Below, piece by piece: positions 16,586 through 26,173 of a stretch of 64,000 nt of DNA. The first letter of the stretch is position 1. Each line of letters starts with the position of its first letter. The notes below the pieces were generated by a model. The model ran no database searches, was not told where the DNA came from, and saw only the letters and a program-made list of their open reading frames with translations. The position numbers and the translations under genes were made by a program. Source of the DNA: Desulfovibrio subterraneus (GTDB taxonomy: Bacteria; Desulfobacterota; Desulfovibrionia; Desulfovibrionales; Desulfovibrionaceae); the NCBI RefSeq assembly GCF_013340285.1, contig NZ_BLVO01000013.1, positions 1,099,574 through 1,163,573 of the forward strand. The letters run 5' to 3'.

Positions 16586-18451
16586 CTACCCCCACGCGAA
16601 GCTTGCATCATCATACATTGCCCGACGGCCTTCTGCCTGCTGGCGCTCCGTTATCTTGCGGGCCACGGCATCCGCTATGGCTTCCGGGTCCTGCCCTGGT
16701 GCCGCATGTACGTGTATGTCGCCGGTCTGATTATTGATGGTAGTTGCCCCGCCGCGCTGTACAGGCGGCAGATCAGGAACAGAAGCGGCAGGCGCTGAAG
16801 AACTGGCCGGCACATCGCTTGGAACATCCGCGCCGAAGAAGGTTTTTACCGCTCCCCATACGCCGCCAACGCTGAACGCCTGTTTCAGATCATCCCAGGC
16901 GGTAACCAGGCGATACACTCCGGCCACAGCCAACCCGATAGCGGTAATGATCATTCCCAACGGGTTCGCCATAAGCGCCACGCCCACGGCCTTGATTGCC
17001 GCGCCAACGGCCAACATACCGGAACTGAGCGCGGGCAAGGCCATAGAGACAAGCGGGGCAAGCGCGCTGCCAACCTGCCACAGACTTTGCCCGAACTGGA
17101 AAGCAGCAATGGCCGTCTTTGATGCCATGAGCATGCCCACGGCAATAGCCAGGTTTTCAAAGCCCCCAAGCTTTTCGGCAGTCCATGAAATCACGGACCC
17201 GACAGACTGCATAACGCTCCACAGGCCCTGCCCGAAGGCGACAATCTTGGGTATGGATTCCTTGATGGAGTCACCCACGCCCACAATGGTAGCGCGGTTT
17301 TCGCGCAACCAGTCGGCCAGCTTCGGCCCCATGTCTTCGATAAGCGGGGCAAGTGCGCCACCCACCAGGCCGGAAACTTCCTGCCAGGCACTGCCGACCA
17401 CAGCAGTAAAACGGCTCATGGCCGTATTGTAGGCAAATGCGCCCTTCGTGCCTTCCTCGGTTAACAGGTTCAGGCGCTTCTGTTGCGCCAGCAGCTCGTT
17501 AACGCCTTCCTTCCTGGTGCGCAGATAGCCGATAAATTTGTTTCCCTCGCCACCCATCAGAATATCAGCGGCGGAAACGGCCTTCTGGTGGTCATCAAGG
17601 TTCTTTGCGGCTTCTGCTATGCGGTTGAACTGTTCCTCGGGTTTCAGGTCCTTCAACTCTTCAAACTGCAGCCCGAGAATCTGCAAGGCCTCGGTAACGG
17701 GCGTGATTTCGGCAAGCCCTTTGGATTCGCCTAGCTTGTTGCTCATCTCTTCGATGAGGTCGCCCACGTTATCCGCTTCTAGCCCTGCTTCGGAAGCGAT
17801 GCCGCCCCAAATGCGCATATACTCGCCCGAGATGCCAAGACTCTTTGCAAGCCCTTCCTGCTTGGCGGTCATGCTGTTTGTCATGGTTATAGCGGTGCCA
17901 ACGGCTGCCGCTCCGGTAGTGATAACGGCGGTGAACTTGGCCGCCTCGCCAACCAGGTTACGGAACTTGCCGCCCACATCGGCATCAAGGGCTTTCTGGA
18001 ATGCTTCATACTTACGCTGTGAACGCTCCATTTCTGCGGCAAGGCGGCGCTGTTCGCCCGCAAGCCGGTGCGTATTTACTCCGGCCTGCGAAAGCTCATT
18101 GCCCAACTTGTCCAGGGCTTCGCGCTTGGTGGTATACGTCCGTTCCGCCTTTGCCGCCGCCCGTTCCGCCTGATCAACGGCACGCTTCATGGCTGCCGTA
18201 GGCTTTTCCGCGCTTTCAAATTCCTTACGCAGTGCGGCCGCCTCCCGCTTCAACTCGCGGTACTCGCGGCCTGCCTTGCGCACGCCGTCAGGGGCATAGG
18301 CGTTAAGCTTGTCCTGCTTTTCCTTCAAATCCCGAATGGAGTCGCCCACACCGCTCAAGTCGCCCCGCACAGTACGCATAGCGGTGCGCATTGATCCGGC
18401 CACGGCGGCCCCAACTTCAATGACAGCAGAATACTTTCGCTTATCAGCCAT
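16586..18451 (-). CDS. Tail tape-measure protein (gpT-like)
   Basis: 621 residues. The N-terminal 200 are coiled coil rich in Ala/Arg/Glu, the middle carries a tail tape-measure core (residues 200-350), and a hydrophobic section (residues 425-540) with several helices precedes a short C-terminal domain. It sets tail length during assembly, with gpE/E' as its chaperone. It follows the E/E' gene as in P2. It is shorter than P2 gpT (about 815 residues), which would imply a shorter tail. Confidence 0.88.
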   Translation of the reverse strand: MADKRKYSAVIEVGAAVAGSMRTAMRTVRGDLSGVGDSIRDLKEKQDKLNAYAPDGVRKAGREYRELKREAAALRKEFESAEKPTAAMKRAVDQAERAAAKAERTYTTKREALDKLGNELSQAGVNTHRLAGEQRRLAAEMERSQRKYEAFQKALDADVGGKFRNLVGEAAKFTAVITTGAAAVGTAITMTNSMTAKQEGLAKSLGISGEYMRIWGGIASEAGLEADNVGDLIEEMSNKLGESKGLAEITPVTEALQILGLQFEELKDLKPEEQFNRIAEAAKNLDDHQKAVSAADILMGGEGNKFIGYLRTRKEGVNELLAQQKRLNLLTEEGTKGAFAYNTAMSRFTAVVGSAWQEVSGLVGGALAPLIEDMGPKLADWLRENRATIVGVGDSIKESIPKIVAFGQGLWSVMQSVGSVISWTAEKLGGFENLAIAVGMLMASKTAIAAFQFGQSLWQVGSALAPLVSMALPALSSGMLAVGAAIKAVGVALMANPLGMIITAIGLAVAGVYRLVTAWDDLKQAFSVGGVWGAVKTFFGADVPSDVPASSSAPAASVPDLPPVQRGGATTINNQTGDIHVHAAPGQDPEAIADAVARKITERQQAEGRRAMYDDASFAWG

Positions 18452-18454
18452 ATT

Positions 18455-18825
18455 CTATTTCCCCTTCGGCAGGGCGGTAACCCATTCCATCAATTCTTCC
18501 AGCGACAAGTCCAGCAGTTCAGAGAGGGACCACCCGGTATAGTTGGCTAGGCCCAGAACGGCCTTCCGGGTGGTCGCCTCGTCTAGGACAAAAAACCGTC
18601 GTAGATTTCCTGCACCTTCCGGTAGTCAACCATATCCAGTTCTTCAATCACCTGGGGCGACACCTCGCACAGGTTGGCAAACAGGCGCACTTCCTTATCC
18701 TGGTTAGTTCCACCGGCCTTGGCGGCTATAACCTGGTCGCGAACCTTCACACGGCGTATACTGAGTTCCGTAACCGTTTCGCCCATCATTTCCACAGGAT
18801 AATCAAGCGTGATTTTGGTTTTCAT
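18455..18825 (-). CDS. gpE+E' tail assembly chaperone, -1 frameshift product
   Basis: At 18595-18589 (minus strand) the sequence T TTT TTG lies in the zero frame at the end of gpE, one codon before its stop. Slipping back one base reads on as VLDEATTRKAVLGLANYTG and ends at the TAG at 18455-18457, adding about 43 residues with the P2 E' pattern (GWSLSELLDLSLEELMEWV). This matches the known -1 frameshift in P2-like tail chaperone pairs. Frameshift efficiency cannot be seen. Confidence 0.85.
18583..18825 (-). CDS. gpE tail assembly chaperone (unshifted form)
   Basis: 80 residues ending just after the slippery heptamer. Residues 1-20 form a short beta-rich region and the rest is helical. It is the shorter and presumably more abundant form of the chaperone that coats the tape-measure protein. 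Start ATG 18825 is preceded by GGGGAAAAC. Confidence 0.88.
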   Translation of the reverse strand: MKTKITLDYPVEMMGETVTELSIRRVKVRDQVIAAKAGGTNQDKEVRLFANLCEVSPQVIEELDMVDYRKVQEIYDGFLS

Positions 18826-18833
18826 GTTTTCCC

Positions 18834-19343
18834 CTACATGCCCAGGGCGCTACGCCGGGCGGCAAGCTGATCCATGCCATTAACGATGCGGACCATGTTG
18901 ATAACGTCGATTTCGTGCAGCACTCTGCCGCCCTGCTCCCGCTTGTAGTACGTGAGGTCAAAGGTATAGGTGGACGCGCCCACTTCCCCGGACTTCCAGG
19001 CGGCCGGTTCAATGGAACGCAGACGGCCGCGAAGCTGAACAACAACCGGGGTAACGGTGCCGTCGAAGGATTCCAGGGAACCGCGCGCAGTAAGCTGCGT
19101 ATCGGTCCCGGTGGTCAGGCCGAACAGGGACAGCAGGTCCGCGCATTGCTTGGGGGTGGTCATGGTGCATTCCAGCTTTTCCATGCCGGTTTCAATGCCC
19201 ACGGGTGCATCCATGCCAGCGGCGCGAAAATCTTCGGTGGTAAGGGACAGCTTGGGCAGTTGCAGTTCCTGCACTTCCCCGGCGTAGCCGCGCCCGTCAA
19301 CGAACACGGCAAAGCCTTTCAGAATGTCACTTGCAACGGACAT
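18834..19343 (-). CDS. Major tail tube protein (P2 FII)
   Basis: 169 residues of the contractile tail tube family: YAGEVQELQLPKLSLTTEDFRAAGMDAPVGI at the N-terminus and a C-terminal block with YYKREQGGRVLHEID. It polymerises to form the inner tube. The gene is separated from the sheath gene by one base. Confidence 0.93.
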   Translation of the reverse strand: MSVASDILKGFAVFVDGRGYAGEVQELQLPKLSLTTEDFRAAGMDAPVGIETGMEKLECTMTTPKQCADLLSLFGLTTGTDTQLTARGSLESFDGTVTPVVVQLRGRLRSIEPAAWKSGEVGASTYTFDLTYYKREQGGRVLHEIDVINMVRIVNGMDQLAARRSALGM

Positions 19344-20551
19344 TATTCAAACACCTCCGTAATGTAGTCGTTAACCATGTGGGAACGGAACGTGATGTGC
19401 TCGGCCGGGTACGGCGGGGTGAAGTCAAAATCAAAGTAGATTTTGCCCTGGGCAATCTGATCCGGGGTGTTGAGTTCCGGGTCCGCCCAACAGGAACCCC
19501 CAAGGATGGCACCAACCGCTTTCAGGTGGCGAAGGTAGGCGTTAACCCCTTCAATCACATCCTGCACGTAGGTTTTCGTAATGTTGCGGTCCACGGCCCA
19601 CAGGTGCGCCTGTAGCAGACTTTCGTTGATCATGTCGGCAGTACGCCGCACAGACAGGAACGCCCATTTCGGGTCAGTGGATGCGGTACGGTTGCCCCAC
19701 AGAATATAGCCGCCTTCATTAATAATGGTGGCAACGTTCTTTTCGTTAAGGGCGTTGGCGCGGCAGTTAACATCGCCAAGCGTGAAATCTACCGGGCGGG
19801 ACGTGCCGGAGATACCATAGATCGGCTTGTTGGAAGGTGACCACCAGAAGCCCTTGTCGTTGTCCGTGCGGGCGATTACCCCGGCAACACGGGCGCTTGC
19901 AGGTTCATCCACATACACGCCGTTACGGTAGACCTTCACCCAGGGGTCTACCATGTAGACGCGGGCGGTACCGTAATCACCGATTGCGGCAATCGCGGCG
20001 GCATCGTTGGCATTCGGTCCATCGACCAGGATAACGGCGCGCATGCGCTCCGCGATGCCTTCCAGTTCTGCGGCTACGGGGTTCTTCAAGAAGGTGCCGG
20101 GGTTTTCGGCATCCTCGGTGCGCTGATGCGTGAAGCCGGGGGCAAGCAGAATACGGGGGGTGAAGCCAAGTACCGACTTAGACGAAAGCAGGGCGTGAAC
20201 ACCCTCATATGCGCCGGTTACACCATCAACCCCGCCAACCACGTTGGTCATGGTTGCCGCGTCGTTGGCTCCGGCCTCTACGCGAATCACCACAACCATA
20301 GCGCCGCACTGGTCCATAATGGCATCCAGGGCGGCAGGAAGCGTACCGGCATAATTGCCCACGGTATCCAGCTTGGCGGCTTCCTTGCGGCTGCCAGCGA
20401 TGAGCACGGGCGTATTCAGGGGGAATGCCGCCGCGTCTGCATCCGGTGCCGTACCCACAATGCCGATAACGGATGATTTGACCGTCCGAATCGGGCGCGG
20501 CCCCGCGTCGATTTCAACAACTTCCACGCCGTGTAAAAACTGTTCAGGCAT
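19343..20551 (-). CDS. Contractile tail sheath protein (P2 FI)
   Basis: 402 residues, close to the P2 FI length of 396. The N-terminus HGVEVVEIDAGPRPIRTVKSSVIG and the segments VDPWVKVY, FWWSPSNKPIYG and LRHLKAVGAILGGSCWADP are typical sheath features. It surrounds the tube and contracts on infection. One-base overlap with FII. Confidence 0.95.
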   Translation of the reverse strand: MPEQFLHGVEVVEIDAGPRPIRTVKSSVIGIVGTAPDADAAAFPLNTPVLIAGSRKEAAKLDTVGNYAGTLPAALDAIMDQCGAMVVVIRVEAGANDAATMTNVVGGVDGVTGAYEGVHALLSSKSVLGFTPRILLAPGFTHQRTEDAENPGTFLKNPVAAELEGIAERMRAVILVDGPNANDAAAIAAIGDYGTARVYMVDPWVKVYRNGVYVDEPASARVAGVIARTDNDKGFWWSPSNKPIYGISGTSRPVDFTLGDVNCRANALNEKNVATIINEGGYILWGNRTASTDPKWAFLSVRRTADMINESLLQAHLWAVDRNITKTYVQDVIEGVNAYLRHLKAVGAILGGSCWADPELNTPDQIAQGKIYFDFDFTPPYPAEHITFRSHMVNDYITEVFE

Positions 20552-20564
20552 GGTTTACCTCCTG

Positions 20565-21035
20565 CTAGTTGCTTTGCGCCGGAATATCCGGCCAGATTAC
20601 GGAATGGGGAAAATCAGGCTGATCCGGCACCAGTTCAAGCGCGTGGGCGTATGCGTCCCATGCCTCTATGCTGGCATCTATGGCCGTGGTTTCGGCACCT
20701 GCGGCCACTGCGGCGCGGTGGTTGCGCAACAGTTGCATAATTGCCGGGTCGTAAAGTTCTTTCATGCGGCGGTCACGTTCCGCGCGGGCCGTGGCGGCAA
20801 GTTCTTCTTCGGTAGGTGCAGGCGGCGCGGGGGGTGGGGTAAAGGTAATGCTACCGTACTCGTTCACCACGGTATTATGCGGGCCTGCAAGATTGGCCAG
20901 GTCGCCAAATATTGCCGCAACTTCTTCCGCCGCAAGTTCGCGAGCACCATTTTGCAGCAAAATTGCTGCATCTTCGGCGTTGTCAGAATTGATCACTCGG
21001 TTATTCAGGATGAACACACGAATTGAATCAGGCAT
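20565..21035 (-). CDS. Tail fiber assembly-like protein
   Basis: 156 residues. A Pro-rich linker near residue 68 separates an N-terminal domain from a C-terminal segment (RAERDRRMKELYDPAIMQLLR ... WDAYAHALELVPDQPDFP) of the type found in phage tail-fiber assembly chaperones (gpG/Tfa-like, DUF4376). It follows the fiber gene, the expected place. GGAGAA site before ATG 21035. Confidence 0.72.
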   Translation of the reverse strand: MPDSIRVFILNNRVINSDNAEDAAILLQNGARELAAEEVAAIFGDLANLAGPHNTVVNEYGSITFTPPPAPPAPTEEELAATARAERDRRMKELYDPAIMQLLRNHRAAVAAGAETTAIDASIEAWDAYAHALELVPDQPDFPHSVIWPDIPAQSN

Positions 21036-21047
21036 CGGAAGGTTCTC

Positions 21048-22589
21048 CTATTGGTAGGCACTTAATCTGAATCTGACGCTACTCGATCCGATAGAGACAA
21101 CGACGGTATCGCTAGTCGGGATAACCACCATTGTACTGCCGGAGTTATACGTCTCCCCCTGAGAATTGCCGACATGGGCAAAAAACGTCCCACTAAATCC
21201 CGTGCCGCCTCCTGTTGCTCCGCTTGTGATCGTGAATAACGCGATGACGTCACCCCCTCCGGTTCCATCAACAAGCAAAAACAGGGGCTTCCCAATATGC
21301 AACCCCGTCAGGGTCCATGTTCCTGTCGTGCTCCGAGTTCCTTTCAATTCGGTAACACTCCGATATTCCGCATCCCCCTTATCTACCTTGCCCGCATTCT
21401 CCCCATTGAGTTTGGCCACCTGCCCCGCCAGCGCCAACATATCGACCTGGGAGGCGTTCACAGCCGCGTCGTAGGCTTTGATGCAGGGAAGCAGGTAGGA
21501 CGTTTTCGGGCGGTTTTCAGGACCTCCGACGGTAGAGGTCAATCCTTGGTATGTTGGAACATAACTATAGCTCTGCGAAGCTCTTGTAGCTTCACCGGGC
21601 ACATCTTCTTCCGTTGTGCCGTAGATGTTGTGGGATACTTCGTAGTCACCCACTCCATTATTATGATGATGCGCAAGCAACTCATCACCGGCCCAATCCC
21701 CAACGCCCTTCCCTGCAACACCATCCTGTGCCGACGCAAAGTAATGCTTGTAGCAAGGGAGAATGATGTGGGTATCCGTCAGGCAGTAGCGGCCGCACGT
21801 TCCTTCCTGTGCTGCGGCCTCGGCATCCCATGCCGCTTCCGTAGCAAGGAAGCCGCCGGATGCCTGCACAAAGGCGACAAGTTGCGGGTAAACATCCCGC
21901 GTGAACTTCTGCTTAACATTTACAGGCACCGTACCCGGCAACGGGCTTGCCGTAGTGGAGAAGCAAAGCTGCCCAACCGGCACCCCCGCAACGGTACCCC
22001 AGGCAAGGCTTCCATCTTCCTGTTTGATAATCACCTGCCCGGCCTCTCCGCCCTCCGGTAAGGTCTCGTGCGGATCGTCTCTTCTGGCCGCGTGGGCCTC
22101 GACCAGGGTACGGACAACAGTAATTTTGTCGTCAACGTACTTGCGGCTTGCAAGCACCATCGTAGGATCAATTTTCAATGTGATTGAGGCCGTGCTGGAA
22201 ACCTGAATACGCAGAATAGCAGCCAACTCGCGGCCCGATCCTTCTGCCAGTGTCGGCTTGTACGTGGCCGGGAACGACGCAACGGCAAACAGATTGCCCT
22301 GATCATCAAACACCCCGACCTCATGCACGGTGAAGCCGCCCACCTCGGGCGGAATGACCATTTCAACCAGGATCAGGCTTGCATTGCCCGGATCAACAGA
22401 CAGGTTATTTATGGGTGCCCTATGCACTTCATGCACAAGCGCTTCCATAGTCGGAAGCGGGGTAATGGGGTTGCCGTTGCCGTCACCCACGGCAACATGG
22501 GTCAGATTAACCTTTGTGCCCAATGCCGTTGCATTTGCCAGCTTGGCGGCACCAATCTCGGTAACCAGTGTGAAAAACATCTGTGCCAT
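21048..22589 (-). CDS. Tail fiber protein (collar-fiber type)
   Basis: 513 residues. The N-terminal 160 match the P2 gpH/DUF3751 attachment domain (TLVTEIGAAKLANATALGTKVNLTHVAVGDGNGN, GGFTVHEVGVFD). The middle holds a tail-collar domain (PVGQLCFSTTASPLPGT), and the C-terminal 90 residues form a Gly/Thr-rich tip (GTGGGDVIALFTITSGATGG) likely to set receptor specificity. The gpI stop overlaps its start by one base. Confidence 0.88.
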   Translation of the reverse strand: MAQMFFTLVTEIGAAKLANATALGTKVNLTHVAVGDGNGNPITPLPTMEALVHEVHRAPINNLSVDPGNASLILVEMVIPPEVGGFTVHEVGVFDDQGNLFAVASFPATYKPTLAEGSGRELAAILRIQVSSTASITLKIDPTMVLASRKYVDDKITVVRTLVEAHAARRDDPHETLPEGGEAGQVIIKQEDGSLAWGTVAGVPVGQLCFSTTASPLPGTVPVNVKQKFTRDVYPQLVAFVQASGGFLATEAAWDAEAAAQEGTCGRYCLTDTHIILPCYKHYFASAQDGVAGKGVGDWAGDELLAHHHNNGVGDYEVSHNIYGTTEEDVPGEATRASQSYSYVPTYQGLTSTVGGPENRPKTSYLLPCIKAYDAAVNASQVDMLALAGQVAKLNGENAGKVDKGDAEYRSVTELKGTRSTTGTWTLTGLHIGKPLFLLVDGTGGGDVIALFTITSGATGGGTGFSGTFFAHVGNSQGETYNSGSTMVVIPTSDTVVVSIGSSSVRFRLSAYQ

Positions 22590-23209
22590 CAGATCACCAC
22601 AGGATTAACGGTTACAGTTTCATACAGGGCAAAACATCCGCCCACATACAACGCGCCCTGGCTGGAAACGCTTGCAGGCATCCACGGGTCCACGGTGACA
22701 ACATCACCGCTCATCAAATGGGCACCCACATACACATGCCCGGCGCTTCGTCCTGCCATTGTGATTCCTGCGAGGTGCGACCGGGTATTCTTGGTTTTCA
22801 ATACGATCCGCTCCAAAGAGCGAATCAACGAATCATCCACCCCCCGATCATCAATTTCGATCAGCACGCGAAAAGTACCCCGCTGCCCTTCCGGTGCTTC
22901 TTCCCACCACTCGACAACGCGGATGGAATAGCCAAGGGCGGAAATTGCCCTATTCAGTGCCCCACGCGTGCCCTTGCGCCGATGTATGGCAATGGCAGAT
23001 GCCACAGCCCCGCGCTTTTGCGCCTCGGTCCATGTAGAATCCCACTCATCAACCGACAGCGCCCAGGCAAGCCACGGCAACAGCGCAACGGGGCACGTTG
23101 CTGCACCCCAAAGGGTATCAACAGGAACAGGAACAGCCGAAAGCCTGGTCATGCCTTCGGCAAGGGCGCGTTCCTGGGGTGTTGCATTGGGGGGTAACAG
23201 GCTTTCCAT
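22589..23209 (-). CDS. P2 gpI-like tail protein
   Basis: 206 residues with the gpI family pattern (LLPPNATPQERALAEGMTRL, VALLPWLAWALSVDEWDSTWTEAQKR, RKGTRGALNRAISALGY). It is a baseplate wedge or fiber-anchor component. It overlaps gpJ by one base. Confidence 0.92.
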   Translation of the reverse strand: MESLLPPNATPQERALAEGMTRLSAVPVPVDTLWGAATCPVALLPWLAWALSVDEWDSTWTEAQKRGAVASAIAIHRRKGTRGALNRAISALGYSIRVVEWWEEAPEGQRGTFRVLIEIDDRGVDDSLIRSLERIVLKTKNTRSHLAGITMAGRSAGHVYVGAHLMSGDVVTVDPWMPASVSSQGALYVGGCFALYETVTVNPVVI

Positions 23210-24096
23210 CAGTTCACGCTCATTTCAATATCGATTGAACGGCAATATGCCGCCTGGTGCGCCTCTACCGAAATGTCTGCATTGGGACTTTGCAGTTCAA
23301 CACGGATCACGCCCGAGATGTGCAACGCCTCGTATATGCCGGAAACAGCCACGCCCAGGCCCAACTTGTGACGCTCGGCCACATACCGTTCCAGGTCTTT
23401 TCTGGCGGCCTCCTTCACGCTGTCCGGGCTTGGCCCGGTCATCATGTGGATTACGGCCACAACGTCATATTCCACGATTTCAGCAGGCAGCACCGTTACC
23501 CTGTCTGTTAAGGGGCGTATGTCCTGGTCTGCGAACTTGGCCCGCACAGCATCCAAAACGGCATTACTTGGCAGTCCGTTGCCATCCATGCCCAGGATGT
23601 AGAGGGACACATCAACCGGGGCGGGAGAAATGGGGGCGGCATCCTTCACGCCGGAGACTGCCAGCGCGTGAAAGATGTACGCCCCATCAGGGCCAGCAAC
23701 AGAAAAGCCTTCGGGTGCAAGCTGCACACGACGGCGAAAATCGACATCGGATTCATAGGTGGGGGCAACGGGTGGATAGGCATTAGGATTGCCGGGATTT
23801 TCCAGCTTACGCGCAAGCGGTACCAGGGCGGCCAGATTGTCCAGATCGTTGCCGGTTGCATAGGCGACCATAACCGCGCGGGCGGCATCGTTCACACGCT
23901 GGCGAACAATGGTTTCCCGGTAGGCTGCCACCTCAAGCACCTTATAGGCGGGGTCAGATTCAACCAGGGCCGAAAAGGCGGCATCCCTGCTTTGCAGATC
24001 AGCCAGCATTTCGGCCAGAATGGCCTCATAATCCAGCGTTTCCACAATATCGGGGGCAGGCAGGCCAGAAAGGTCAATGGCATTAAATCCACTCAT
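23209..24096 (-). CDS. Baseplate assembly protein J
   Basis: 295 residues of the gpJ/gp6-like family (FNAIDLSGLPAPDIVETLDYEAILAEM, MVAYATGNDLDNLAAL, GPDGAYIFHALAVSGVKDA). It forms the baseplate wedge with gpW. Its start overlaps gpW by four bases. Confidence 0.93.
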   Translation of the reverse strand: MSGFNAIDLSGLPAPDIVETLDYEAILAEMLADLQSRDAAFSALVESDPAYKVLEVAAYRETIVRQRVNDAARAVMVAYATGNDLDNLAALVPLARKLENPGNPNAYPPVAPTYESDVDFRRRVQLAPEGFSVAGPDGAYIFHALAVSGVKDAAPISPAPVDVSLYILGMDGNGLPSNAVLDAVRAKFADQDIRPLTDRVTVLPAEIVEYDVVAVIHMMTGPSPDSVKEAARKDLERYVAERHKLGLGVAVSGIYEALHISGVIRVELQSPNADISVEAHQAAYCRSIDIEMSVN

Positions 24097-24428
24097 ACCA
24101 TCACCCCGTCCATTGCGATTTCCCGCCCATCAGGCAGATACACACCATCAAGGCGTATCTGGACCCTACCGGCATCCGTTGCCGAAACCTGAACGCGGGT
24201 AACGCGCAGACGCGGTTCCCACCTGTCCAGCGCTTCCGCCGTGGCGGCGATGTATTCAATCTTGTTCGCTTCGTTGGCGGGAGAATCCACCAGAGAAAAG
24301 AGGCGGGACCCGTAGTCCCGACGCATGACGCGGGACCCAATGGGCGTTAGCAAAATGTCCCTAATGGACTGTCTGAGGTGGGCAAGACCATCAAGCGGCT
24401 TGCCGGTAGAAGAATCAATGCCGCGCAT
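24093..24428 (-). CDS. Baseplate wedge protein gpW (gp25-like)
   Basis: 111 residues with the gp25-like lysozyme-fold signature LRQSIRDILLTPIGSRVMRRDYGS. In P2 this protein is a baseplate component, and the lysozyme fold is structural rather than catalytic. Fifty bases separate it from gpV. Confidence 0.93.
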   Translation of the reverse strand: MRGIDSSTGKPLDGLAHLRQSIRDILLTPIGSRVMRRDYGSRLFSLVDSPANEANKIEYIAATAEALDRWEPRLRVTRVQVSATDAGRVQIRLDGVYLPDGREIAMDGVMV

Positions 24429-24478
24429 ACGTTGGCTATACGATGCGCGGCAAATTGCTTCCTCTGCGGTTTTTGCAG

Positions 24479-25150
24479 TTACAAGGGAACAAGCGAACCA
24501 TAGCGCAAGGCCCCGGTAACGGTCATGCTGCCGTTAACCGTCGCATTGCCCGTTACAACCATATCCCCTTGCAGGGTGTAGCTTCCTGTATGCTCTGTGT
24601 CGGCATGCTTGTATTCTTGGCCTATGGTATTCCCTGCATCATCGTGCCCGCCTGCGGTAGTCAGAGTGCCTTCAACGACTATCTGCGGGGCAGTCAAAAA
24701 GACGCGGGAACCTGCTTCAATCGTCGCGTTCTTCCCCGCCTTTGCGTCAATGCTGCCTGTAGCCTGTACGGAAACATCGCCGGGAATGGTGGCCGCCAAT
24801 GTATGCGCCGCGCGGTCATATTCGATAACCGCACCATCCTTGAAGACCATGCGGGCAACATCCGGGGTATTTGCCGGTGCCGGGTGGGCGGCCTGGAACA
24901 CACCTACCAGGGCAACTCCCTGTCCTGTCTCGCCGGAAGGTGACAGGATCAGGACTTGTTCGCCTACCTCGGGTGCCCACCATGAAACATCACCGCCCGC
25001 ACGGGCCGTTACCCACGGTAGCCAATCCGTAACCACGGCACCGCACCGAACACGCACGCGGGCGGCTTCATAGTCCGCCGCCTCTATGGTGCCCCATCGA
25101 ATCAGATTTGCAAGCCGTCTATCCATTTCAGCCATTTGGTAACGTTGCAT
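24479..25150 (-). CDS. Baseplate spike protein gpV
   Basis: 223 residues. The N-terminal OB-fold region contains WGTIEAADYEAARVRVRCG, and a C-terminal beta-helix runs through AGSRVFLTAPQIVVEGTLTT and GQEYKHADTEHTG. It forms the trimeric tail tip. The start is set at ATG 25150 but ATG 25135 or 25126 is also possible; the gene overlaps the preceding one. Confidence 0.9.
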   Translation of the reverse strand: MQRYQMAEMDRRLANLIRWGTIEAADYEAARVRVRCGAVVTDWLPWVTARAGGDVSWWAPEVGEQVLILSPSGETGQGVALVGVFQAAHPAPANTPDVARMVFKDGAVIEYDRAAHTLAATIPGDVSVQATGSIDAKAGKNATIEAGSRVFLTAPQIVVEGTLTTAGGHDDAGNTIGQEYKHADTEHTGSYTLQGDMVVTGNATVNGSMTVTGALRYGSLVPL

Positions 25151-25670
25151 CGGTCACCTCTGTATATTCAGGCTCATGGTCCACACCGACGCGGGGTGTA
25201 TAGGATACAAGCACGGTTTGCGGTATTATCCCTTCCCCTGCCCATACGGATTCACCCAAGTAGCCCCGTACTTCAAATTCAACGCGCCATTCTTCATACG
25301 CGCGCTTTTCCTGGCTCCATTCATCAGGATAGGCACCAAAGAACTCGGCAGGATGCACAGGCAGGCCAAAGCGGTTGCCGTGCAGCCACTTGGATACGGC
25401 AGCGACAAGCGCCCCGATTTCAATATTCACGTCTGCATCTTTGACGTGCATCAGCAAATGCAGTTCCCACCGTGTGCGCACGGCAAGTTGCTCTGTGCCC
25501 ACATCCGTATCCGGTTCCAGGGCTATCATGTTCAAGGCTGCCGCCGGACACCTAACCCTTTCTTTAAGGGTTTCGTAAGCCTTCACGTTAAGCGCGGGAA
25601 AGGCTTGCTGTAAGCCTTCCGCTATGGCTTTGTGCATGGCTTGAATAGTTATTTCTTGCGGGTTTCCCAT
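25128..25670 (-). CDS. Phage tail-completion-like protein
   Basis: 180 residues between the Z-like and gpV genes and overlapping both. The segment TDVGTEQLAVRTRWELHLLMHVK and the C-terminal beta-strands fit tail-terminator or head-tail adaptors seen at this position in Mu-like and lambda-like operons. I cannot name the family with certainty. Confidence 0.65.
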   Translation of the reverse strand: MGNPQEITIQAMHKAIAEGLQQAFPALNVKAYETLKERVRCPAAALNMIALEPDTDVGTEQLAVRTRWELHLLMHVKDADVNIEIGALVAAVSKWLHGNRFGLPVHPAEFFGAYPDEWSQEKRAYEEWRVEFEVRGYLGESVWAGEGIIPQTVLVSYTPRVGVDHEPEYTEVTDATLPNG

Positions 25671-26173
25671 CGTAATTCCTGTTCAAAAATACGATAGAAG
25701 CGGCTTTCCAGCAGGGGCAACACCTCGTTGATCACTGCGTAATCCACTTCTTTGTCGATGTGGGCATACTGAATTGCAAGCGGCTGGCGCTCACGGCCGA
25801 TACGGCGGTATACTTGGCGCTCATCGTTTTTGTTCTGAGCGATGAAGGCCCGCCGACGCTCAATTTTGCCAGCCACAACGCCGGATGCCGTTTGCCGTGG
25901 ATTCAAACCGGCAAGGGGAATGGCCGATGCACCGAAAAACACGCGGGCGGTCATGTGGTTACCCTTGGTGTAGATGCGCAAACGTGGCCGCAAAGTCTTT
26001 TGCTGTATGCCGGTTTCACGCGCCACCATACGAACCAGAAGGCCGCCAATCCACCGGCTTGTTTTGCTGACAGCACGACGGGCGGCGACCTCAATATCCT
26101 TTTGTGTGGCGGCAAAATCTCGCGCTATAGCCTCGACCTTGGCGAGGCTGATATTCATGTACTGGCGGCTCAT
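25649..26173 (-). CDS. Minor tail protein Z-like
   Basis: 174 residues with the lambda gpZ-family look: basic, helix-rich (RRAVSKTSRWIGGLLVRMVARETG) followed by IPLAGLNPRQTASGVVAGK. It lies after the FII-like connector as in lambda. It is likely a structural protein of the head-tail connection; lambda-type Z in a contractile phage is part of the mosaicism. Confidence 0.75.
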   Translation of the reverse strand: MSRQYMNISLAKVEAIARDFAATQKDIEVAARRAVSKTSRWIGGLLVRMVARETGIQQKTLRPRLRIYTKGNHMTARVFFGASAIPLAGLNPRQTASGVVAGKIERRRAFIAQNKNDERQVYRRIGRERQPLAIQYAHIDKEVDYAVINEVLPLLESRFYRIFEQELRWETRKK

